This document shows positions 35,426-46,265 of a stretch of 64,000 nt of DNA, one piece after another. Numbering within the stretch: the first letter of the stretch is position 1; every line of letters begins with the position of its first letter. A program made the position numbers and the translations under genes. The notes beneath the pieces are model-generated. The model was not told where the DNA came from. It saw nothing but the letters and a program-made list of their open reading frames with translations, and did not search any database. Source of the DNA: Rosa chinensis. Lineage: Eukaryota; Streptophyta; Magnoliopsida; Rosales; Rosaceae. The stretch covers positions 24,143,001 through 24,207,000 of the forward strand of contig NC_037092.1 of NCBI RefSeq assembly GCF_002994745.2. The letters are read 5' to 3'.

Positions 35426-36189
35426 ATTCACTGGTGGATCCAAGTAGAGTGTAGGGAGGAACCCCCCCAAAAAAAAATCTATATGTATCCTTTTTTTTAA
35501 TTTTTTTTTTGTGGGTATAGGCTTGGTCAAGCCCACCCAAAGTCCCAACACCCAAACAGCCAAACCTAGAACCTTGACTGCCATAAGCTCTCATTCCTTT
35601 CGTAGTTTCATTCCCTCTCAATCTGTCACAGTCTCATTTTCTCTTCTACTCTTCCTCTTCAATTTGGGGCAATCAATCAATTCAATATAAGTATGATTTC
35701 AATTTGGCACAATTTTTAGGGTTAAGAATTGATGTCAAATTCAATTTTGTGGGTTTTGATTTAGTAGTGGATTGAAGATTGTTTTGTGTGTCATCGATCA
35801 GAGGAATGATGAGGGCAAAGTTATTTTCTGTGGCTTCTTCCTTCCAATTCGGTGTGTATTTTTTATAAAATGGGATTCTTTTGAATATTCTACACACTAT
35901 CTTAATTAGAAAATTGAAATCAGACTGCTCCCTCCCTTGGGCTTGTTAGTTGAACATCAGAAATAATTAGGCTATTTTACAGCGTACTCTCTTAGATTAG
36001 ATTTTCTGATTGTTAATTATTGAGAAGCTGCACTTTTGTGTATAACTACAGTTTGTTCAAATAACTACAAGTTTCAGCAAGGTTATGACATTTTTTTTTT
36101 AAGTTTCTTGAAGCCCCTGTTAGTTGGATGTTTGATCATTATTCTAGCTTTCTTTGTGAGCCAAATGTTAATGTTTACATTTTATTCGC
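35426..36189. other. intergenic, nothing recognised
   Basis: Contains T/A homopolymers (35470-35510) and T-rich DNA. No frame with a recognisable domain. Confidence 0.5.
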
Positions 36190-36200
36190 ATCTCAATGTA

Positions 36201-37346
36201 CTTTTTTTTTTTTTTAGGAAGGGCCAGAACGGCTGCTTTTAAGCCTTAGTCATTAATGAAACCATAAAATACATGGGGGAGGACATACAGCCTAAACTCC
36301 AAATTACAATAAGCATTAAGAGAACCACCCGAGATAATAACGGGCGTCTCGACTAAGGATATGTATTCTAAAAAGCACCAATTAGCGAAGAGTGCACTTT
36401 TGGCTACTCTATTCTCTCTACAAAGGTGGTGACATACCGGAAAGTAAATACTTAGTACTCAAAGTCATAATATACTAATAAGAGCAACTTTCCCACTATG
36501 TTGCCACCGGAAAATGAATCCGGCAACACTTAGTTTCATCCTGCCATTAGGAGGTTGCGACCATTTGACAAAGGAAGGGGCTCGCTGCCTAACTAGGGCA
36601 AACCAGTGTAGTCCGGGACAGAGCCCACGTCGCCCAACCCCAAAATGGGAGGGACTTATTGCCGGCATAAAGCCACGTTTAATTATGCTAACAAAGCAAC
36701 ATAAGTAAAAGGTAAATTAGATTGGGCCTAAGGCAGAAGCCTAGACCCAATTAATTATTAAAAACAATAAAAAGCAAGCCCACCATTGTAGGCCCAGAAG
36801 CCCAGGACCAGGCCAACACCAGCCGAGCTGCCTCACACGGCTGCACACCACCAGCGTTGCCAGAATAGCACCTCAAACTTCCACAGGACGCCCACTGACA
36901 TAGCCAACCAGATTGCCCAAGATCTTGATTTCAATCTGAAATCTGATTGAAGTAAGGAGCAATCCTTGCGACCACCATCAGCAATCCATAACCCCGATTC
37001 CGGGGAAAAAGCCATGACCGCCTGTCTGGAAGCTAGTAGTCTCCAACAGATACCAGATCCCCTCTGTTGCTCCACCCTTGCCCTCGTCCTCCGCCTATGA
37101 GGAGATCGGAAACGCATCACTGCCTGCCGAACTCTCTCCATAGGAGTTTCCAAGCTTCAGATTCATCCCCAAGACCATTGTCCCTCGCCAGAAGACTCGC
37201 AAAACGAGGTTGCCCGTCCGACAACGACGTCCTAAGAATGCGTCGTCAGACGCGACATTGAAAGTAGACTGTTTGGGACGTCGTCGTCGAACAGGGCATT
37301 GAAAGTAGACGGCTTTGCTCTAGGTTTTCTGCTCCAACTTTCTTGG
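36201..37346 (-). mobile_element. 1.15-kb LINE-derived retroposon with 11-bp TSD
   Basis: Minus-strand insertion: the A tail is the T run at 36202-36215, and ATCTCAATGTA flanks it at 36190-36200 and 37347-37357. Near the 3' part it reads VKWSQPPNGRMKLSV (the start of a LINE RNase-H domain), and upstream lies a short frame at 36833-37153 without a domain I know. The tail region matches 56811-57275. A 3' end with RNase-H remnants plus an unrelated 5' part, and no RT, indicates a hollowed-out non-autonomous LINE. Confidence 0.78.
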
Positions 37347-37357
37347 ATCTCAATGTA

Positions 37358-37916
37358 TATTTTGTTCTGAGAGCTATAGCTATATATGTTAATTAGGAGG
37401 CTCCTGCTTGCTTAGTCATTGCCATCACTGCCACATAACACTATCGTAGTCACCATCATCATCCCCATTAACAGAGATAACAGCCTTCTTCCCAAGACAT
37501 TTTCCAGCCATTTATAATATAAGAATAATGAGCAAGCTATCCACTCTGACAATTTATATAGCTAGAAAGCCTACAGGCTTTTTTACTTCTAGAATTACAG
37601 AAAGCAGGTTTAATTTGTTTCAGCTTATGTTTTTTTTTTTTTTTTTTGTCAGAAAGCTATATCTTATTGATTTACTTTGCTCTTTTGTTTTTGTGTGTTC
37701 CAGTTTCTTGATGATAACATATGCTATTTGGAGATCAATTACACCCTTGACATTAGGAAAGACCAATTGATAAAATTCTCTCGTCGAGATTCTTCATAAT
37801 TTTTTTCTTTTTAGGACTAATATTTAGTCCTTGAACTTTTGCCCTAAAAACACTTCAGTCCTTGACCTTCTAATTTCACACGTTTAGTCCTTATACTTCA
37901 AAATTTCAAACGAATA
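37358..37916. other. intergenic leading into a Mutator-like end
   Basis: AT-rich, with a T run at 37629-37647. From 37815, GGACTAATATTTAGTCCTTGAAC is the outer part of a common plant Mutator-like terminal sequence, but it has no mirror at the right end of the element that follows. Confidence 0.5.
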
Positions 37917-38093
37917 GGTCCTTGTCGTTACTCTCCGTCCAAAAATTCTGTTAAAGCGCTGACGTGGTAGTCTTTCCGTGATAAAATGACTATTATACCC
38001 TCACTTCATTTTTTTTAATTAATTAATTATTTTTTTTCTCTTTTTTTTTGGGGAAATTGGCAAATTGCTCTCTCTTCTTCCCAATTTCACTAA

Positions 38094-38131
<38 letters not shown>

Positions 38132-38238
38132 TCTCTACAACCAGAATTACCCCAAGTTGGGTTCCTCTTCTGCGGCGCCATCACCGTCACTCAGCCCTCG
38201 GTGGTGCTCACCCTCCCCTGGCCCGAGCCCATGGCCAG

Positions 38239-38305
<67 letters not shown>

Positions 38306-39027
38306 AATCCCCAAATTTGAAAAACTCAAAACCTCCTCTCCCTGATTCTGCAAAATCAAGCTCACCAACTTCCCCCACCAGTTCTTCGCTGTCCTTCTCA
38401 TCATCGACTATGACGATGCCGCCGCCGCTCAGACCACCACCACCACCCACGACGCCGCCCACTCCCACTCCCTCAACGCCTGCTTCAACCTCACCAAACC
38501 CCAAATCGAAACCCTCACCAAACCCTAAATTGAAACCCTAGCCTCCAAGCGCCCCACCCTCTCCATCTCGATCTACAAATCGAAGCAGCTGACGTCACCG
38601 TGGGAATCGGAGGCGGCATAGGAGAAGAAGTCGCCGTAGGAGCTACGAAAATCGATGGGATCGGTGAAGGGGTTGAAGTTATGATGGGTGCACTAGTGGG
38701 TGCATCGAGCCGGGTTGGGTTGGTTTGGTGGCTCTGGGTGGCTAGGTAGCTGAGGAGTCTTGGCTTTAAGGCGTCGACGACCGAGACGATGGCTTTGCCG
38801 CCGAAGCTGTGGGCAATTTGGATATGGGCTTGGAAATGCAGAGCAATTCGAAGTTAAGATCCCAGCGACGGAGGAGTAGGAGTGGAGAAGGGGACTGTGG
38901 TGATTGAGTAGAGGAGAGAAGGGTTTGGGTAAGAGATTTCGGCGCAGCAGCATGGTGACGAGTGATGGAGGAAGAGAAGGAAGAGGGTACTATTAGAAAG
39001 CTCCAATGTCGACTGTAAAAAAAAAAA

Positions 39028-39097
<70 letters not shown>

Positions 39098-39213
39098 TAA
39101 TTAATTAATTAATTAAAAAAATGAAGTGAGGGTATAATAGTCATTTTATCATGGAAAGACTGCCACGTTAACCCTTTAACGGAATTTTTGGATGGAGAGT
39201 AATGGCAATGACC
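37917..39213. mobile_element. Mutator-like fold-back element with coding-like cargo
   Basis: 37917-38030 (GGTCCTTGTCGTTACTCTCC, GATAAAATGACTATTATACCC) is mirrored by 39110-39213 in reverse complement, about 100 bp at high identity. Inside are CT tracts (38095-38126, 38244-38303), a GA tract (39037-39094) and coding-like pieces. One is plus-strand VGFLFCGAITVTQPSVVLTLPWPEP (38158-38235). Another is a minus-strand MLLRRNLLPKPFSPLLNHHS run from 38953, which resembles an organelle presequence. This pattern fits a Pack-MULE, but no parent gene was identified. The right end stops where the F-box duplication begins, so the element may be cut there. Confidence 0.65.
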
Positions 39214-39227
39214 TAACACAATTTTCT

Positions 39228-41174
39228 AAAAGAAAATTAAGAAATTTAAGAAGATACACGAGCAAAGGCAAATTAAGAATCAACACAAATTCGGGGACCA
39301 ATTAATAAATGATATCCATAAGAAACATAAATTTGAAAAGCAGTATTCTTAGGCTTAAGCCAGACATCAAACCAAATACCTTTGTTCTATCTTGCCTACA
39401 CATTTATCACTCGTCTTCTTGTTCTTCCTACATTGATACTGAGGTGGTTAATTTCTTTGACTTCACGGTTACTATAAGCATTGGGTGAAACAAAGCTCTC
39501 AACATAAACATCACCACGAGGACATGAATAATAAGTACTAGTTGTTGGACGCAAATACCTAACTGAATTTTTGTTTGTGTTGTAAGTAGCCCGTTTCCCA
39601 TCTCTATTGAACAAAATTTTCCCATTTTCAGAATACCATGTCAACGGTCTTAGGCCATCGACACATACATCGTCAACCATGTATGGGATTTTGAGCGAAA
39701 TAGTCCAAGACTCTTGCACCCCATACTCCTTCATCACCCAAAAATCATAACTTCAACGACCAGCACCGTTGTAAACATTTAAGCATAAGCACCTTGTTCT
39801 TGAGGCCCCAATTCCAATATGCTCAACAGGAGTCCCATAAAAATCAGGTTGCGGCACATCCATGTATCTCTCAGTAGTTAAATCAAGAGAAATTATTACC
39901 CACGACTTATTCGATCCTTGCCTCGCCATCCAATGCAGAGCTCCATTTACAAGAGTAGCAGAGATATCAACCATGCTACAACTAGTATCAAGAGGGAAAT
40001 CCTGAATCCTTCTCCAAGAATTTGTTCTTTATGTGTAAATCATGGATTTATCACTAGAGTATTCTTGGAAATTATCAATAGATTCTTCTGGAGGAACCAC
40101 TATTAGCACCTTGTAGTCGTCACTATTGTAGTCATAACCAAATCCGCAGCAAGAAAAACAGCCATTGTCTACTACTCCACGTGGTAATATTTTGGAGTCT
40201 CTTGTACTTGGATTCCATAGGAAGATCCAACTCTCAGGATGTAAAGTTTCTACGCATACAAATACCAAACCATCACAATAACCCATGATCCAGAAAGAAC
40301 TGAATGCCTTATTATTGATGCAATGAAATGTAGGGTTTTCGATCTGGAACTTGATTGGTGAACTTTCCTCGACTAGTTTGGAATCATATAGAGAGTAAAA
40401 TGTTAAGACATCAGCACTCAGCTGGATTATTTTTTTTGGGGATACTAGTATTGCTTGATAGATGTTTTTTGACGAATTGACTAGTTGAGATTAAGGAGCA
40501 CCATGACTTGCACACAACTCGAAATTTCAACAAGGATTTCACAAGAAGTTTTGCAAGTATTTTAGTGATTACCTCGAATGGAATGTGAGGCGCCATTGAT
40601 AATCCTTCTGTTGGCTTTTCATCAAAACGTGCTTGTTTCGAACAATCCATGTTGCATCTACGTATATGCAAGGCAAGAGTTTTCCTGCGTCCCGGCCTAA
40701 ACCCTAATCTTAGGAATTTATAAGGGTTTTTGTCTATTTATCCTAATTTTAGGAATTTTTTTCCCACTTATCCCATTAAGTTTTTTTAATTCCCTTTTAT
40801 CCATGAAAACTCTAACAAGGTCTTCCCTAATACCCAATTTTTTTTTTTAGACTATTTTACCCTCACCCTTTTATTACATAGAGAGAGAGAGAGAGAGAAG
40901 ATGGAAGAGAGAGAAACCATAGGAGACTTCGTCTGAGTCCGGGCACCGATCGCTGGAATCTGGTCACCTACCGTCGAATTCCGGTCACCTGCCGCCACCC
41001 ACCGGACTTCTCTAAAAATCTCGCCGGAGGTTCCCAAAGAGGTCATTGGAGATCTCATAGGGGAAAGGTTTATTGTCCTCCAATAGACCTATATTGCCCC
41101 CCAATAGAGGGGCAATAAACCTGTATTGCCCCCAATAGACGTCGATTGCCCCCCAATAGAATTTTCAGTCATTG
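39228..41174 (-). repeat. ~1.9-kb duplicated segment, copy 2
   Basis: Direct counterpart of 26698-28586, about 12.55 kb away, with dispersed substitutions and indels. It includes the F-box pseudogene, the GA tract at 40880-40898 and the CAATAGAC patch at 41075-41160. The matched block ends at TTTTCAGTCATTGG on both sides. Confidence 0.9.
39396..40650 (-). pseudogene. F-box/FBA_1 pseudogene, duplicate of the gene at 26872
   Basis: The same protein is visible in pieces: F-box N-terminus (40650-40411, from MDCSKQARFDEK to the shift after STPKK), GYCDGLVFV...NPSTRDSKILP...GYDYNSDDYKVL (40286-40029), NGALHWMARQG...TERYMDVPQPDFYG (39974-39753) and MKEYGVQESWTISLKIP...RYLRP (39737-39396). Breaks include a frameshift near 40430, a stop near 40028 (TAC region changed) and a shift near 39750. 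It cannot encode an F-box protein. The intact neighbour shows what was lost. Confidence 0.93.
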
Positions 41175-41189
41175 GCTTCCGGTAGACGT

Positions 41190-41465
41190 CTATTACAAAT
41201 CAGGGGGACATCAAGCCAAAACCGGAAAGCATTACAGCCTTCAAAGACAACAAGGACACTCGGAAAGTCACCAATATAGGCCTTGATATCATCAATTAGT
41301 CCCACTAACACAGAGCCAGCGTCATTTTCATTGAGGATTGTTGACACTACCACATTGTCACATTCAATCTCTAAATTAGTCCATCCATTTTGAAAGGCAA
41401 AAGACAAGTCTTCTATAAGAGCATATGCAGCAGCCACCAGTAGACGTTTCAAATACCAATAGTTT
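41190..41465 (-). mobile_element. LINE RNase-H fragment
   Basis: The minus-strand frame reads AYALIEDLSFAFQNGWTNLEIECDN (RVT_3 RNase-H fold), then VGLIDDIKAYIGDFPSV, homologous to 30180-30560 and 31380-31765. It has no A tail. It is followed by the same spacer (GTGAATAGTCTAAGGACTGAGCATGG, 41505) as in the tandem units. Confidence 0.75.
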
Positions 41466-41594
41466 GCCTATTGGTTAATTAGAAGAAAAGGATGATACAG
41501 TAACCGTGAATAGTCTAAGGACTGAGCATGGATCCCACTTGCCTAATGAATTCGAGAGGCAGTTTTTGCCTGCACAATTTTGCTCAACCAATAG

Positions 41595-44500
41595 TGGCCT
41601 GGGAATTCCAAACAGACAAACCGAGACCGAAACCGTTCGATTCGAGCCTATACTGATCAGGTCGGTTTGCAAATTTAGTTCCACATATTCCCGAACCGAA
41701 TTGTACCGAAAAGGATGTAAACGGGTCGGCATCGGTATGGGTCAAATAGATACCGTATTGTCCGACCCGACCTGATTTTCTAATCTTTTAAATAGGAAGC
41801 TCGACTTGTCGTAAATGTCAGCCACTCAGCCCTAAACTCCCAATTCATTTCGGGTTCTGCCATTCTCAACTCACACAATTCACAAACCCTAAATTCCTAA
41901 ACTGTGCCTCTCCTATGAGTCCTCTCTGCCCTCCATCGAAGATTCGAAGGCCCAGAGAGGAGATTCGAATTAGAAGGCTCTCACTCCTCTCTACCCTCCA
42001 TTGAAGAATCGAAGGGTCTCACTCCTCTCTCCCCTCCATCGAAGAATCGAAGGCTCTCACTCGGTCACTTCTCTCAGTCCTTTCACAGAGACCAAATCAG
42101 AGTTCAAGAGTGAAGAAGTTAAGATTTAAGAGCCTCGATTTGACTCAACTCAATTCTTCAAGCCTCCCACTCTGAATCAATGGGAAAATTGCGGGTAAGT
42201 CTCTCACTTTCTCAGATTTTTCTGTTTTCATTCATGCTTTGTACTTTGCAGCAGCATGATTGAATTTGGGGTTGATTAGTGGTTGGATCTGTGAGGTTTC
42301 TGTGAATTTGGGGTTGATTAGTGGTTGGATCTGATTTGTGGATATGTTGTAAAGTTGGAAACAACTGAAACAAGCACCATGGTTGTCTGCTATGGAGTTG
42401 TTTGTAATTAGATTTGTTAATACTATGTATAAATGTTCATACTACATTGCATTTTTCATTTTCATGTTCATAACTTCATAACCTGCATTGCATTTGCATG
42501 TTTATATGTAATCGACTAATCTGACTGTTGTGTAATTTACTTGTTTCAGTTCAAAAGCAGTAAGAAGATATCTCAAGGACAGAACGAAGCAAATTCTAGT
42601 CTAGTTGTTTCTTCAACTGGTACCTCGATCTCCCTCAATCCCTGAGAGAGCTGAAGAAGATGTCACTCAAGCAGGAGCTCCATCTTCCTCGTTTGAAAAG
42701 GTTAGTAACAATCCTCGAGCTGATAGAAAACGTAGTTGGGTGTGGGAGCACTTTAAGGAATATAAAGATATAAAAGTCATTAAGTAAAGGGTCAAGAAGA
42801 TATTGTAGAAGAATTTAGGAGGGCTAAGTGTATATATTGTCCTAAGGGTCCTGTAGGAGACTATGCTTGTGATTCTTACAAAAATGGGACTCAAGGGATG
42901 ATTAGGCACATAAACAAATCATGTAAGTATTATCCCGGAAGGAGAGCGATAGATAAAAATCAGAAAGTGCTTGCTGGTGATAAAAGTAAGGGTAATTCTA
43001 TGAAAATGGTAGCATTTAATCCTGATGAAGTTATGAAAGCATGTGTTGAAATGGTAGTAGTTGATGAGCTTCCTTTTAGCTTCGTTGAAAAGTAAGGGTT
43101 TAGGCATTTTTGTCATGTTCCAGTGCCGATGTTTAAGGTCCCTTGCAGGAAAACTTTGGTGAAACATTTTCTTACATTGTATGATAAGACAAAGAAGAAG
43201 TTGAAAACTGATTTAGCACACTATAGGGTCTGCCTAACCACTGACACTTGGACAAGTGTTCAAAATTTCAACTACATGGTGCTAACAACACACTTTATCG
43301 ATGATAAGTGGGTAATGCATAAGAGGATAATCAATTTTTGCACTATTTCTAATCATAGTGGAAATTCCATAGGTCTTTTGATTGAGTCTTGTTTGCTTCA
43401 ATGAGGGATTAGCAAGGTTTTAACCATCACAGTAGATAATGCAGCAGCCAATAAGTGTGCTATTGAGTTTGTTAGGTCTAAACTTAACAAAAGAGAAAAA
43501 CCACAATCAATCTTAGAGGGTCAGTACATGCATGTTAGTGTACTGCCCATATTTGTAATTTGATTGTTGGTAGTGGGCTGAAGAGACTAAATAGAGCAGT
43601 GCTGGCCATTAGAAATGCGGTGAAGTTTGTTAGGTTTTCACTAGCAAGGTTGGATAGTTTTAAGGCATGTGTAGAACAGGAACAGATCCCTTGCAGAGGA
43701 TTGGTTGTTATGGATGTTCCCACGAGGTGGACTTCAACATTCTTAATGTTGGAAGCTGCCTTGAAGTTCAAAGCAGCCTTTGCAAGGATGGACGAGCAAC
43801 CAGACAGCGGCTTTTCAGCCTATTTCAAAGAGCCTGAGAAAGAGTATGATGAGGAAGGAAATTTGGTTCCAAGTAAAAGCAAGAGGCCTAGAGTGGGGCT
43901 CCATCCGAGGAAGAATGGGATAAGGCAGAAGTGTTTGTGCAGTTTCTTAGGGTGTTCTATGAAACAACTCTAAGAGTTAGTGCAAGTAATAGGCCCACAA
44001 TCCATACCACTTTTCATGATGTGTTGTCAATCGAATCGGAGATTAGCAAGCTCTTCATAGAACCTGAAATTGCAACAGGTTCGGACACCGAGAAGGTTTT
44101 GAGGTCAAAATTCATCAAGTATTATGGTGAATTTCGGGATTTGAATCCTTTGGTTTTTATGGGGCTGATCCTTGATCCTAGATTCAAGCTAAGGCATGTA
44201 ACTCATCTTTTGACAAATGAAGGGTTTGAATTGGAAGATGTGCAGAATAAAACGAGGGAGTTACGTGATGTGTTGATGTCCTTGTATGAAGAGTATGCAC
44301 CAAAAGAGCCCCTGCAAAGAAGAGAGGTCAAACAGAAGTTGAAAGCTCATCTTCACAAAGCACTGTAACAAGTACCGGCAGCAGAGGAAGACAATCTTAC
44401 ATCAATGATTGGAGGAAAGTAGTTTCTGAGCTTGATGAGGCTGTGGTTTCACACGAAGTACACAAATACTTGCTGGACCCTCTTGAATTCACAAATGGGA

Positions 44501-45531
44501 AGGAAGGGTTTGAGTTCCCGATTCTGTTATGGTGGAAGATCAATGGAGCCAAGTACCCTATACTTCAAGCAATAGCCAAAGATGTGTTGGCTGTTCAAGT
44601 TTCAACAGTTGCATCGGAGTCCGCTTTTAGCACCGGAGGGAGAGTAATCGACAACTTTAGGAGTTCATTGACTCCTAAATCTGTCGAAGCATTGATTTGT
44701 CTACAAAGTTGGTTGAGGGGGAATGATATTAGTTGCACCATGCATCAAAGATTATGAGTTCTATGAAAAGTGTGAGAAAGGTGCAGATTTCTAACTTTCT
44801 GTGTTTGTTTTTTTATTTTTCAGTTTTTGCTTTTTACATTTCAGTTTTTGCATTTATTTTTTACATTCTGACTACAGTTTCTTGTGTTTTGTACTTTGGT
44901 ATGTAGATCATGTAACCTCAGCCTCTTCAACCTCTTGTCCTCCTCCAAAAGCTAAGGGAAAGAATGGTATTGGAACTGATGATGAAGTTGTTCAACTCAG
45001 TGAAGATGACTCTGAAGAAATGGTGTTTGATGATTCAGAAAATAGTTGATGCCTTGATGTGATCAGTTTCTGACTTTCTGGTTTATGCCGCAAGGATGGA
45101 CTCTTTTAGTTTTCATTTTTCAACTTGATTGTTTCATATTTTCATGAACTTATTTCAATTGCTACTGTGGTTTCACTGGTTTGTGGACATTTCCATGTAA
45201 TATTAAGCCGATAGGCTTAGGACAGTGGGAACTGGGAACTATATGCAGTTATGCACTTTTGAGTTCTGATTTTATTATGTGATTTGTTAACCATTTATTT
45301 TGTTATTTTAGTTATTTGTACTTTTGTAGTTCCAAGTTCTGCTTTGCATTTTGATATTCAAAGCAGTTTAGACCGATTAGTATCGATTGATACCGAACCG
45401 ATCGGTTTCGAGACTAATCGGTATTGCAGATGAGATTCCGGCATCTCGAACATAACCGAGCCGACTATAAACTCGGTATCGGTATCGGTATAGGCCTGTT
45501 CCAGAGCCAAGCCAAACCAATCCCAAGCCTA
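41595..45531 (+). mobile_element. 3.9-kb hAT-type transposon, decayed autonomous copy
   Basis: An 8-bp TSD ACCAATAG flanks it (41587-41594, 45532-45539). The uninterrupted target is seen in related repeats (AACCAATGGTGGTGGATCCC near 30665). Ends are imperfect inverted repeats: left TGGCCTGGGAATTC, right TAGGCTTGGGATTG in reverse complement. Subterminal blocks rich in CGGTATCGG/CCGAACCG occur at both ends (41620-41760, 45370-45510). It encodes a BED-finger hAT transposase with several breaks. Confidence 0.88.
42180..45049 (+). pseudogene. BED-finger hAT transposase, multiply interrupted
   Basis: First exon MGKLR at 42180-42194 before GTAAGT; second exon from ~42550 (FKSSKKISQGQN). BED finger: RKRSWVWEHFKEYKD, then CIYC...GTQGMIRHINKSC at 42830-42925. 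Core: YRVCLTTDTWTSVQNFNYM (43220), TITVDNAAANK (43425), CNLIVGSGLKRL, DVPTRWTSTFLML (43710), GLILDPRF (44165). The hAT dimerisation domain, LLWWKINGAKYP...ASESAFSTGGRVIDNFRSSL, is near 44520-44680. An acidic tail exon is 44909-45049. Breaks: stops at 43093-43095 and 43402-43404, and frame changes near 42640, 43535, 43900, 44395 and 44750. The enzyme would cut and join the element ends; this copy cannot make it, though all domains remain legible. Confidence 0.9.
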
Positions 45532-45539
45532 ACCAATAG

Positions 45540-46265
45540 TGGTGGACCCCACTTTGCTGCCAATTCCTTTACATAAAATTGTATTATATTTTCATTTCTA
45601 ACTGTTTGATTTTTTTTTGAAAATTCAATCCAACTGCAATGCCTATTTTTATTGCCTTCAATTATTGCATAAATAACATGAAGACATTGGCAATTCTTGT
45701 GAATGGTATCAGCCTTTATCCCAAAAATTTGATTTTTAGCCTATAGACAATTCTCAGTTCCTACTGCTGCATAAGCTCCAAGTGCAAAGGTTTTTTTTTT
45801 TTTTTTTTTGAGGTTTAAGAATTAAGATCTTATGCCATGTCACTAGTACAATTTGAATTTTTAAATCTACATAATTCCACCTTTTTATGAATCAATGATG
45901 TTAAGTTTTTGCTTCGCTTACCATAATATAGTACAATTCGTCGTGATTATACGAATAGCGATCATGCGCAGCTAGACATGATCAAACTGGATTTATAAAC
46001 TGTGCAAAATCCTTTTCTGCATGTCAAATTGGTCAACAAAACAGTAGCTTATGCTCCCTGGATTAGAATCCTATGTAGTTAATGTTAGATTGTGAGCGCA
46101 AGCTAAATCATCTGTATTTGTTCTCTTAAAGCACATATCCGTATAGAATCAAATTCCAGACTAGCCGAAGCTCAAAATGGAATACAGGGATACACATTCT
46201 AGATCAGGCAAAACCTAGCGGAAATTAGCAGGTCTGACAACGGTAGTAACCATGTTGAAGTTTGA
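45540..46265. other. intergenic, nothing recognised
   Basis: AT-rich with a T run at 45790-45809. It contains the presumed 3' flank of the NHL gene. Confidence 0.5.
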
